Shown here: one piece after another, positions 8,382 to 14,109 of the stretch
How the letters are laid out: each line of letters opens with the position of its first letter
Position numbering within the stretch: position 1 is the stretch's first letter
DNA from: Spirochaeta sp.
GTDB taxonomy: Bacteria; Spirochaetota; Spirochaetia; DSM-27196; Alkalispirochaetaceae
DNA: 14,109 nucleotides
Direction of reading: 5' to 3'
Assembly (NCBI GenBank): GCA_027859055.1
Contig: JAQIBO010000091.1
Location: forward strand, 1 to 14,109
Notes under the pieces: model-generated
Database searches by the model: none
What the model saw: only the letters and a program-made list of their open reading frames with translations
Told to the model about the DNA's origin: nothing
Program-made: the position numbers and the translations under genes

Positions 8382-8406
8382 GGCGGCCCTGCGCCAAGTG
8401 GCCGCC
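8382..8406. repeat. Inverted repeat, 7-base arms
   Basis: GGCGGCC (8382-8388) is the reverse complement of GGCCGCC (8400-8406), separated by 11 bases. It lies just upstream of the candidate extended -10 for the phospholipase D gene, where an operator or an RNA stem could act. No T run follows directly, so it is a poor terminator. In DNA this GC-rich, a 7-base match can also arise by chance. Confidence 0.35.
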
Positions 8407-8435
8407 TCCCGTATTGTTTGTTATCTTTTGGGCAC

Positions 8436-8449
8436 GCCCCAATCGGGGC
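8436..8449 (+). other. Hairpin covering the only Shine-Dalgarno-like bases of the phospholipase D gene
   Basis: GCCCC (8436-8440) pairs with GGGGC (8445-8449) around a 4-base loop. GGGG (8445-8448) is the only purine-rich run upstream of the ATG at 8462, 13 bases away. The stem would therefore hide the weak ribosome-binding site in the message. A role in restricting translation is inferred only. Confidence 0.35.
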
Positions 8450-8461
8450 ACACGAGTTGTT

Positions 8462-10597
8462 ATGCCTTTAGAGTTTCAACAAGACACCCACTTCACCCGC
8501 CGCGCCGTCGCGGAACACCTCGGCCTGTTTACCAACAGCGCAGCCTATTACGCTGCCCTTGACGACATTATCCCCCGGGTCACCCGCCACCTTCTCATCG
8601 TCGGCTGGAGTTTTGACGACCGCGTCACCCTCCGTCGCGACGCCACGGACAGCGACGCCCACCCCTCAGCCGGCGAGCGCAGCCTGACCCTCGCCGCAAA
8701 CAACCCCGACGTTCGCGTGGATCTCTGTGTGTGGGACGCCCCCTCGGTATTTCCGGCCGATCAGCACATCACGAGCACGTTCTTGCGCCGCGCCAATGAG
8801 CTTCCCAACTTCTCCGTACGGCGCATCCCCTCCCATTCCGCGTTCAGTTCACGCCACGAAAAATACATCATCGTTGACGGCGCCCTTGCCTTCGTCGGCG
8901 GAATGGACATCTCCCACAACCGCTGGGACGAGCCGGACCATCGCGGCCACCATGCGGGACGGGTCAACCCCGACGGCCAGCCGTATCCGCCCTACCATGA
9001 CACGCAACTCGCCCTCACCGGTCCAATCGTCGCGGAGCTGATGCAGACCGCCATCGACGACGATCTGGTCGGGGCCGACGCCCGGCGCGCGGCTGCCCCC
9101 GCCCTCTGGCCGCCGGACCTGCCCGTCCTCGCCACAAACACACCGGTCATGATCGCTCACACCCGCGACAGCAGTGGCGGCGCGCTCCGCCAGATCGAAC
9201 AGACCTACGTCGAAATGATCCGCAGTGCCGAGCACACGATCTACATCGAAAACCAGTACTTCGCCGGCGATGCGGTCACCGACGCCGTACTCCAACAGCT
9301 GGAGCGGGAGGATGGTCCCGAGGTGATTATCATCATCTCCCGTGAACTTCCGGACACCCTCGGCCGCATCACGATGGGGCTCAACTCCGCCCAGCACCTT
9401 TCCATCCTTCACGCCCGGGATCGCCACGACAGACTGGGCGTGTTTAACCCCATCGCCCCCGACGATCCCGCCGGCGCTGTCAAAGTACACTCCAAGACGA
9501 TGGTTATCGACGACCGCTACGTCACCCTCGGCTCAGCCAACATCAGCGACCGCTCCTTTCACTTCGACGCGGAATCCAACGCCACCTTCGACACCGGCCA
9601 CGCCGAGACGGCGACAGACGCGTCGGCAGCCGCGCCGGCGGCAACACCGGTCACAGACACCCTCCTCGCAGCCCACGCGGGACTCACGCAGAACGAATGG
9701 CGCGACAGCGTCACCGCCCACGGCGGATCACGCCTCGCCGCCCTCACCACCCGTGCCCGCGCCTGGAGCGGCCTCATCGAAGACACCAGCCACCGCACGG
9801 CACCGCCGATTCCCCGGGAGCTCCTGGAACGCTTCGACATGGACCACGCACCGCCGCAGGAATCGGTCCTTACCCGCCTCGTTCAGGCCGACCCGACGGC
9901 CCTTCTCAAGCGCCTTGCCCGCCAATGGATCACTGTGCTCCTTGCCACAATCGCCGTCGCCGCAATCGTCTACCTGGCACAGAGCGACCTCGACGTGGAC
10001 CGCGTGTTTGATACGATCCAACAGATCCGGGACAGCCGGCCGCTCCTGGCCGCCGTTCTGACCGTGCTCGCCTACTGGCTGTCGATCTCTCTGTTTGTCA
10101 CGATCGTCGTTCCCATCGTCTTTTTTGCAACGCTCCACGGGTCGTGGTGGGGCATCGTGTACTCCACCATCGGCGTCTTCACTGGAGCGGCAATCTATTA
10201 CGCCCTCGGCCGCGCGCTGTACAGCAACACCTGGCTCAACCGCTTCCAGGCGGTGAAGACCGCCAAAAAACACCTCGAAAAGATTAAACCCTACGGCACC
10301 TGGGCGGTCGCGATCTCCCGCATGGTCCCCTCCGGCCCGTTTCTGGTGGTCAACCTCGTTACCGGTATGGTCGGATTTCACCCCTCCCAGTTTCTCATCG
10401 GCTCGGCGATCGGCCTCTTCCCGGGTATCATCGCGTTCTCCTTCTTCGGCGATATCATTCGGTCCCTGTTCACCGATCCCTCCCTGGCAAACGCCGCCTG
10501 GTTCGTCCTGTTCGTTGCCGCGTACAGCGCCTTCGCCAAACTGATCCTCACCCTTGTCCGCCGTATTTCCGGTTGGACCCGGGACACCAGCGAGTAG
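8462..10597 (+). CDS. Phospholipase D / cardiolipin-synthase-like protein fused to a VTT (TVP38/TMEM64, DedA-like) membrane domain
   Basis: This is a 711-residue two-part protein. The N-terminal part (about 10-440) is a phospholipase D superfamily enzyme with both HKD motifs. The first is H132-x-K134-x4-D139 followed by GGMDISHNRW; the second is H343-x-K345-x4-D350 followed by GSANISDRS. This pairing is typical of enzymes that hydrolyse or transfer phosphatidyl groups, including cardiolipin synthases. The C-terminal part (about 488-700) has several membrane segments and the VTT signature, R620-MVPSGPF then VNLVTGMVGF (630-639) and G651-LFPG. VTT proteins are linked to lipid scrambling or flipping. 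I choose the ATG at 8462; the upstream TTG (8414) would add 16 residues unlike the family. The next gene starts three bases after the stop. The ribosome-binding site is weak and lies in a hairpin. Confidence 0.9.
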   Translation: MPLEFQQDTHFTRRAVAEHLGLFTNSAAYYAALDDIIPRVTRHLLIVGWSFDDRVTLRRDATDSDAHPSAGERSLTLAANNPDVRVDLCVWDAPSVFPADQHITSTFLRRANELPNFSVRRIPSHSAFSSRHEKYIIVDGALAFVGGMDISHNRWDEPDHRGHHAGRVNPDGQPYPPYHDTQLALTGPIVAELMQTAIDDDLVGADARRAAAPALWPPDLPVLATNTPVMIAHTRDSSGGALRQIEQTYVEMIRSAEHTIYIENQYFAGDAVTDAVLQQLEREDGPEVIIIISRELPDTLGRITMGLNSAQHLSILHARDRHDRLGVFNPIAPDDPAGAVKVHSKTMVIDDRYVTLGSANISDRSFHFDAESNATFDTGHAETATDASAAAPAATPVTDTLLAAHAGLTQNEWRDSVTAHGGSRLAALTTRARAWSGLIEDTSHRTAPPIPRELLERFDMDHAPPQESVLTRLVQADPTALLKRLARQWITVLLATIAVAAIVYLAQSDLDVDRVFDTIQQIRDSRPLLAAVLTVLAYWLSISLFVTIVVPIVFFATLHGSWWGIVYSTIGVFTGAAIYYALGRALYSNTWLNRFQAVKTAKKHLEKIKPYGTWAVAISRMVPSGPFLVVNLVTGMVGFHPSQFLIGSAIGLFPGIIAFSFFGDIIRSLFTDPSLANAAWFVLFVAAYSAFAKLILTLVRRISGWTRDTSE

Positions 10598-10600
10598 CCA

Positions 10601-11344
10601 ATGCCACAGCCTCCACTCCCGCTTGAACGTTTCATGACGTATAACATCCACGGCGCCGTCGGCCGGGACCGTCGCTCAGACCCATCCCGCGTTCTTGACG
10701 TCATCACCGAGATCAACCCGACAGTTCTCGGCCTTCAGGAGGTCCGAACGGGGCAGAATGGAAATCCGGGAATCCTCGATATAATCGAACTCCGTTCCGC
10801 GGGGTATTACACCCTCTTTCTCGAGACACTCACCGACTCGCAGGGAGCCTACGGCAACGCCCTCGTCACCCGCCATCCGGTGACCGACCATATCGACGTC
10901 AGCCTGGAGGCGCCACCCCGCGCCTATACCAGCTCCAGACCGCCGGAAGCGCGCCGGGCGATCTTTGCCCGTCTGGATCTGCACGGCACCCCCGTGTGGG
11001 TGATCGTCACGCACCTCGCGGTGGAGCGCCGCTTTCGCCGCCGGCAGGCCAACACCCTCCTCGACGCGATCGATGCGCATACCCGTCTGGAGCGCGAACC
11101 GGCGATCTTTCTCGGTGACTTCAACGAGTGGCGCCGGCCCAACGGCTTTCACCGCAACCTGGACCGGCGCTTCTCCCGCAACGTCATCCGCCGCACCTTT
11201 CCCGCTTCGTTTCCGATCCTGCCCCTGGACCGCATCTGGCTGACACCACATTTCACGCGCCACAACACCTACGCGCACAAAAGTGCCGCCGCCCGGCGCG
11301 CCTCGGATCACCTGCCCCTGGTGACCGAGTGCTCAATGGATTGA
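10601..11344 (+). CDS. Endonuclease/exonuclease/phosphatase (EEP) family protein, YbhP-like
   Basis: This is a metal-dependent phosphoesterase-type protein (247 residues). The EEP active-site set is complete: TYNIHG with N15, LQEV with E47, GNALVTRHP with N86, THL with H138, GDFNEW with D173 and N175, LDRIW with D210, and SDHLPL with D236 and H237. No signal peptide is visible. It begins three bases after the phospholipase D-VTT gene and surely shares its transcript. The pairing recalls E. coli ybhP next to ybhO (clsB, cardiolipin synthase B), so a role in lipid headgroup or phosphate-ester turnover is more likely than DNA repair. The exact substrate is unknown. Confidence 0.9.
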   Translation: MPQPPLPLERFMTYNIHGAVGRDRRSDPSRVLDVITEINPTVLGLQEVRTGQNGNPGILDIIELRSAGYYTLFLETLTDSQGAYGNALVTRHPVTDHIDVSLEAPPRAYTSSRPPEARRAIFARLDLHGTPVWVIVTHLAVERRFRRRQANTLLDAIDAHTRLEREPAIFLGDFNEWRRPNGFHRNLDRRFSRNVIRRTFPASFPILPLDRIWLTPHFTRHNTYAHKSAAARRASDHLPLVTECSMD

Positions 11345-11346
11345 GC
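11331..11346. repeat. Near-perfect palindrome over the EEP gene stop codon
   Basis: GCTCAAT (11331-11337), two central bases GG, then its reverse complement ATTGAGC (11340-11346). It covers the stop codon (11342-11344) and overlaps the first of three tandem 12-base repeats. It could form a small hairpin in the message or be a protein site. No function is known. Confidence 0.4.
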
Positions 11347-11367
11347 TATGGATTGATCCATGGATTG
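11336..11367 (+). repeat. Three tandem 12-base repeats (ATGGATTG core)
   Basis: ATGGATTG occurs at 11336-11343, 11348-11355 and 11360-11367, with an exact 12-base period; the four bases between cores vary (AGCT, ATCC). The first copy encodes the last residues of the EEP protein (Met-Asp-stop). The copies are in one frame, so the second reads ATG-GAT-TGA. They fill half of the 60-base gap before the small membrane protein gene. This is a short local duplication, possibly without function. Confidence 0.6.
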
Positions 11368-11404
11368 CCCCGGGAGCGACAATCCGCTACCCTCATGAAC
11401 CGGT

Positions 11405-11614
11405 ATGGTTGTCGGATTTATCGTCGTCCTGGGAACAGTGATTATCTGGATGCCACGCGTTACTGAGCCGCAGGGGCCGGTGTGGCCCACCGTTATGGCC
11501 ACAGCGGGACTGTGGATCCTGGCGCTTATGGCGCGCGCCCTGCGTCGCCGGGGAGCCGGGCATCGCCGGGGAACGCATCAGTACCGCGGGACGGTCCGCC
11601 AACACAGACGATGA
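11405..11614 (+). CDS. Small membrane protein of unknown function (69 residues)
   Basis: I do not recognise a family. Residues 1-16 (MVVGFIVVLGTVIIWM) and about 26-45 (VWPTVMATAGLWILALMARA) form two hydrophobic helices joined by a short loop with Pro residues. The tail from about 46 is strongly basic (RRRGAGHRRGTHQYRG and on), as expected for a cytoplasmic end by the positive-inside rule. The stop overlaps the start of the next gene as ATGA, which supports it as a real, co-translated gene. The ribosome-binding site is weak. Similar short two-helix proteins are often found directly before transporter genes as accessory subunits, but that is inference. A chance open frame in GC-rich DNA cannot be excluded. 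Confidence 0.6.
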   Translation: MVVGFIVVLGTVIIWMPRVTEPQGPVWPTVMATAGLWILALMARALRRRGAGHRRGTHQYRGTVRQHRR

Positions 11615-12789
11615 CGATCCTCGCGGCGCTGCTCTTTTTCGGTTTACCGCTTCTCTTGGTCGTGATGCGCCGCATCTTCCCGGTGATGCGGGTGGTCAAC
11701 GCAATTATCCCCGCCTACGTTCTTGGTCTCGCCCTCTCGTTTATCCTGCCTCACACGGAACCCGTTGCGGCGATCCAGGACGGGGTCTCCAGTGTGACCG
11801 TGGCGCTCTCAATTCCGCTTATGCTCTTCGCGGTGGACGTGCGCCGGTGGTTCCAGGCGGGAAGAGAGGCGCTTGCCTCCCTTGTCATCGCAACGCTCTC
11901 GGTTATCGTTGCGATCACCGCGGGCCACCTCGTACTTCACGCCGCACTGCCGGAAAGCGCCGTTGTCGGCGGCCTCTTGATGGGCGTGTATACCGGGGGC
12001 ACCCCCAACCTGGCGGCGCTGCGCCTCGCTCTTGAGGTGGACACATCCCTGTACCTTACCGTTCACACGGTGGACCTCATGGTCAGCGCGCTGTACATCC
12101 TCGTCGTGCTCGCCTTCGGACGCGGTCTCATTCGGCGCTTCGGCACCCGCGGCGGCACACACGCCTCATCGCTCGGGGCGTCAAAACAGCCCGCCGTCGG
12201 GCCAACCTCCGCCCCCGCGGCAGCGCACCCGGAAGAGCTCGACTTCGACACGATCGTTGCGCCGGGCAATCGGCGCGCCGGTGCGGCCGCCCTCGGTGCG
12301 GCGCTGGGGGTTGTCGCCCTCGGCGTCGGCATCTCGTTCCTCGTTCCAGCGGAGCAACGGACAGTCGTAACGATCCTCTCCCTCACAACCCTCGCCCTGG
12401 CGGCAACGCTACTGCCGGGAGTCTCCCGGCTGACCACCAGTTTCAAGATCGGCGAATTCTTCATTCTCGTCTTTTCAGTGACCGTCGGATCGATGGCGGA
12501 GGTGGAACGCATCCTGGCCGCCTCACCGGTCATAATCGCCTACATGACGATCGTCGTGTTCGGCAGCCTGACAATCCACTTTCTCCTGGCCACCCTCTTT
12601 CGGATTCGTACCGGGACAATTCTTGCCACCAGCGTCGCCGCGGTCTGCTCCCCGCCGTTCGTCGGCATGCTTGCCCCGGTTGTCCGGGATCCGCAGATAA
12701 TCGCCGCGGGGATCACCACCGGCATTATCGGATACGCCGTCGGCACCTACCTCGGGGTGTTCACCGCATGGATGCTCACCCTCCTGTGA
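11611..12789 (+). CDS. DUF819-type multi-spanning membrane protein
   Basis: This is an inner-membrane protein of 392 residues with about ten hydrophobic segments. The ATG at 11611 overlaps the stop of the small membrane gene; the longer frame from 11482 would precede the first membrane helix with unrelated, Arg/Pro-rich sequence. Family-like features are PAYVLGLALSFILP (34-47), the SIPLMLFAVDVRRW segment (67-80), GVYTGGTPNLAAL (125-137) and SVAAVCSPPFVGMLAPVV (341-358). They resemble the two inverted halves seen in DUF819 (YjcL-like) proteins, which belong with secondary-transporter-like folds. A soluble linker rich in Ala, Ser and Pro (about 176-218) divides the halves. The transported substrate is unknown. 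Its 3' end overlaps the dihydrouridine synthase gene by 22 bases. Confidence 0.78.
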   Translation: MTILAALLFFGLPLLLVVMRRIFPVMRVVNAIIPAYVLGLALSFILPHTEPVAAIQDGVSSVTVALSIPLMLFAVDVRRWFQAGREALASLVIATLSVIVAITAGHLVLHAALPESAVVGGLLMGVYTGGTPNLAALRLALEVDTSLYLTVHTVDLMVSALYILVVLAFGRGLIRRFGTRGGTHASSLGASKQPAVGPTSAPAAAHPEELDFDTIVAPGNRRAGAAALGAALGVVALGVGISFLVPAEQRTVVTILSLTTLALAATLLPGVSRLTTSFKIGEFFILVFSVTVGSMAEVERILAASPVIIAYMTIVVFGSLTIHFLLATLFRIRTGTILATSVAAVCSPPFVGMLAPVVRDPQIIAAGITTGIIGYAVGTYLGVFTAWMLTLL

Positions 12790-13892
12790 TTCCCCCGCCC
12801 TTCGCATGGTCACGCCTGCCGCGCCCGTTTTTCGTGCTTGCTCCAATGGAGGATGTTACCGACACCGTCTACCGGCGGCTGATCCGTCGCTGGTCAGAGC
12901 GCCACGGCGCACCCGGCCCGGCGGTGATGTTTACCGAGTTCACCCGCGTCGACGGCGCAATCCGCGCCTGGGAAACGCCTATCCGCACGCGCTCCGCCGC
13001 CGGCCGCCTCGGGTACTTCACTGCGGAGGAACGGCCGTTGGTTGCACAGCTGTGGGGTACGCGCCCGGAGGAATTCCATCGCGCGGCGGAGGCGGTCGCC
13101 GCACTGGGATTTGACGGTATCGATATCAATATGGGGTGTCCGGCGCGCAAGATCCGCAAAGCCGGCGCGTGTTCGGCGCTGATCGCCCGGCCGGAACTGG
13201 CCGCGGAGCTTATCGCCGCGTGCCGCGCGGGAAGCACCCTGCCGGTCAGCGTCAAAACGCGCGTCGGCCTGGACCGTGACGTCACCGACGAGTGGATCGG
13301 ATTTCTTCTGTCGCAGAATCTGGATGCGATCACCGTCCACGGACGGATCGCCGATGAGATGTCGGACCGGCCGGCGGACTGGAACGCCGTGGCCCGCTCG
13401 GTGGTGCTGCGCGACGCGCTATCCGCCACCGGCGCCGACGGCACGCCAACCCGGATTATCGGCAACGGCGACGTCACCTCCCTTGCCCACGGCGAAGCGT
13501 TGGCCCGGTCCACCGGTGCAGACGGCATCATGATCGGCCGGGGAATCTTTGCCGACCCGCTGCTGTTCGCCCGCACGCCGACTCCGTGGCCGGAGATGCC
13601 TCTGGCCACTCGTCTTTCCTACCTGCGGGAGCAGATCATCGCGTTCACCGACCACTGGGGGGCGGCGCGGAACTACGAGATCCTCAAGAAGTTCTTTCGC
13701 ACCTACGTGACCGTACCGGACGGCCCGCCTGAGGAGCTTGCGCTCCTGGAAGAACTGTACGCCACCCACGCCGTCGCCGACGCGCTTGCCCTCATTGACC
13801 AGGTTGTCAGTGGTGACAGGTCCGCCCGGGACGGCACAACCGACAGTGGCGGCAGTTCCGTTACGGGCGCAGGACGCGCCGGATCAGTTTGA
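12768..13892 (+). CDS. tRNA-dihydrouridine synthase (Dus) family flavoprotein
   Basis: This enzyme reduces uridines to dihydrouridine in tRNA, using FMN and NAD(P)H (374 residues). The TIM-barrel features are LAPMEDVTD at 24-32, INMGCPARK at 120-128 with catalytic C124, SVKTRVG with K163, ITVHGR with H191, IGNGD at 231-235 and GRGIF at 257-261 for FMN phosphate. After the catalytic Cys the usual 'GGG/GSxLL' turn reads GACSALI (133-139). Together with GYFTAEERPLVAQLWG (82-97) it marks a Dus subgroup distinct from E. coli DusA, DusB and DusC. The ATG at 12768 lies inside the end of the upstream gene and gives a normal N-terminus; the next in-frame ATG would cut into the flavin-binding strand. 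The last 26 residues are low-complexity and overlap the convergent aldehyde dehydrogenase gene. Confidence 0.93.
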   Translation: MDAHPPVIPPPFAWSRLPRPFFVLAPMEDVTDTVYRRLIRRWSERHGAPGPAVMFTEFTRVDGAIRAWETPIRTRSAAGRLGYFTAEERPLVAQLWGTRPEEFHRAAEAVAALGFDGIDINMGCPARKIRKAGACSALIARPELAAELIAACRAGSTLPVSVKTRVGLDRDVTDEWIGFLLSQNLDAITVHGRIADEMSDRPADWNAVARSVVLRDALSATGADGTPTRIIGNGDVTSLAHGEALARSTGADGIMIGRGIFADPLLFARTPTPWPEMPLATRLSYLREQIIAFTDHWGAARNYEILKKFFRTYVTVPDGPPEELALLEELYATHAVADALALIDQVVSGDRSARDGTTDSGGSSVTGAGRAGSV

Positions 13893-14109
13893 GGGAACGC
13901 CCGTACGGTGGGTATTTGAGGGGAATGTCAAACCGCGTCGACCGGCGCATGACCGACGCCTCGTGGCTGAACTCGGCAAAGCCCGCCTTGCCGTGATAGC
14001 TTCCGTGGCCGCTTGGTCCGCACCCGCCAAACGGTAACTCCGGGTTCACCAGATGGACGATCGCGTCGTTCACGGTGGCACCGCCGAAGGGCACCGTCGT
14101 TTCAAACTG
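13861..14109 (-). CDS. Aldehyde dehydrogenase, C-terminal end only (gene runs off the window)
   Basis: These are the last 82 residues of an NAD(P)-dependent aldehyde dehydrogenase; the start, cofactor site and catalytic Cys and Glu lie beyond base 14109. The frame is open to the edge, so no start is assigned (the GTG at 14094 is internal). The visible part reads VPFGGATVND, then NPELPFGGCGPSGHGSYHGK, GFAEFSH and KYPPYGRSLKLIRRVLRP. This matches the C-terminal region of the ALDH3/fatty-aldehyde dehydrogenase-like branch (pattern LPFGGxGxSGxGxYHGxxxFxxFSH and a final YPPY). Its stop lies 32 bases inside the convergent dihydrouridine synthase gene. Confidence 0.92.
   Translation of the reverse strand, partial: QFETTVPFGGATVNDAIVHLVNPELPFGGCGPSGHGSYHGKAGFAEFSHEASVMRRSTRFDIPLKYPPYGRSLKLIRRVLRP

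Larger units (their letters stand above)
8271..8461. promoter_or_regulatory. Divergent intergenic region with candidate promoters for both sides
   Basis: This 191-base stretch separates the leftward sensor/membrane-protein operon from the rightward phospholipase D operon, so both promoters should lie here. For the left side, TATATC (8317-8312 on the minus strand) is a possible -10 without a good -35. For the right side, TG-T-TATCTT (8419-8427) resembles an extended -10. Neither is convincing on its own. Two inverted repeats lie on the right half and are listed separately. No other gene is visible. Confidence 0.4.

Noticed and set aside
9728..10651. 307-codon open frame on the - strand inside the phospholipase D-VTT gene
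   Set aside because: Antisense to strongly conserved motifs. The translation is charged and low in hydrophobic residues, without any domain.
11482..11610. N-terminal extension of the DUF819 protein
   Set aside because: The extra 43 residues are Arg/Pro/Ser-rich and out of keeping with the family. They overlap the small membrane protein frame, and the ATG at 11611 starts directly at the first membrane helix.
1..14109. Mobile element, prophage, CRISPR array or tRNA gene
   Set aside because: No transposase, integrase or phage-like gene, no regularly spaced direct repeats of CRISPR size and no tRNA cloverleaf were seen. Composition looks even across the window.

Overview
The window is GC-rich, gene-dense bacterial chromosome with intact reading frames throughout. 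I see no phage, insertion sequence, CRISPR array, tRNA or rRNA. The gene content fits a Gram-negative-type heterotroph. A free-living member of the Spirochaetota is my tentative guess. It rests on the style of the dihydrouridine synthase and on the pairing of a nucleotide-translocase-like membrane protein with a cyclic-nucleotide-binding protein; nothing in the window proves it.

Region 1 (3-5083, + strand) is a carbohydrate uptake and oxidation operon. It holds the 3' part of a family 1 sugar-binding lipoprotein/periplasmic protein, two MalF/MalG-type ABC permeases, and two Gfo/Idh/MocA NAD(P)-dependent oxidoreductases. Spacing is tight except for a 161-base gap between the binding protein and the first permease. 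That gap carries two strong hairpins, the second followed by five T residues, and probably sets the binding-protein to permease ratio. No ABC ATPase gene is present, so a shared MsmK/UgpC-type ATPase is presumably encoded elsewhere. The substrate cannot be read from the sequence; two sugar dehydrogenase-type enzymes point to a sugar, polyol or sugar acid.

Region 2 (5098-8270, - strand) is a two-gene operon joined by an ATGA stop/start overlap. A small cyclic-nucleotide-binding protein comes first, followed by an 888-residue protein. That protein has an N-terminal ATP/ADP-translocase-like (NTT/MFS-like) membrane domain and a soluble helical, HEAT-like C-terminal half. It looks like a split version of NTT-HEAT-cNMP fusion proteins and is the most interesting part of the window.

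Region 3 (8271-8461) is the only divergent intergenic region. It must hold the promoters for regions 2 and 4 and contains two inverted repeats.

Region 4 (8462-13892, + strand) is a five-gene run. It encodes a phospholipase D/cardiolipin-synthase-like protein fused to a VTT (TVP38/TMEM64, DedA-like) membrane domain, an endonuclease/exonuclease/phosphatase-family protein, a 69-residue small membrane protein, a DUF819-type multi-spanning membrane protein and a tRNA-dihydrouridine synthase. The last three overlap each other at their ends. The first two suggest phospholipid remodelling at the membrane.

Region 5 (13861-14109, - strand) is the C-terminal end of an aldehyde dehydrogenase that runs off the window. 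It converges on the dihydrouridine synthase gene with a 32-base overlap.
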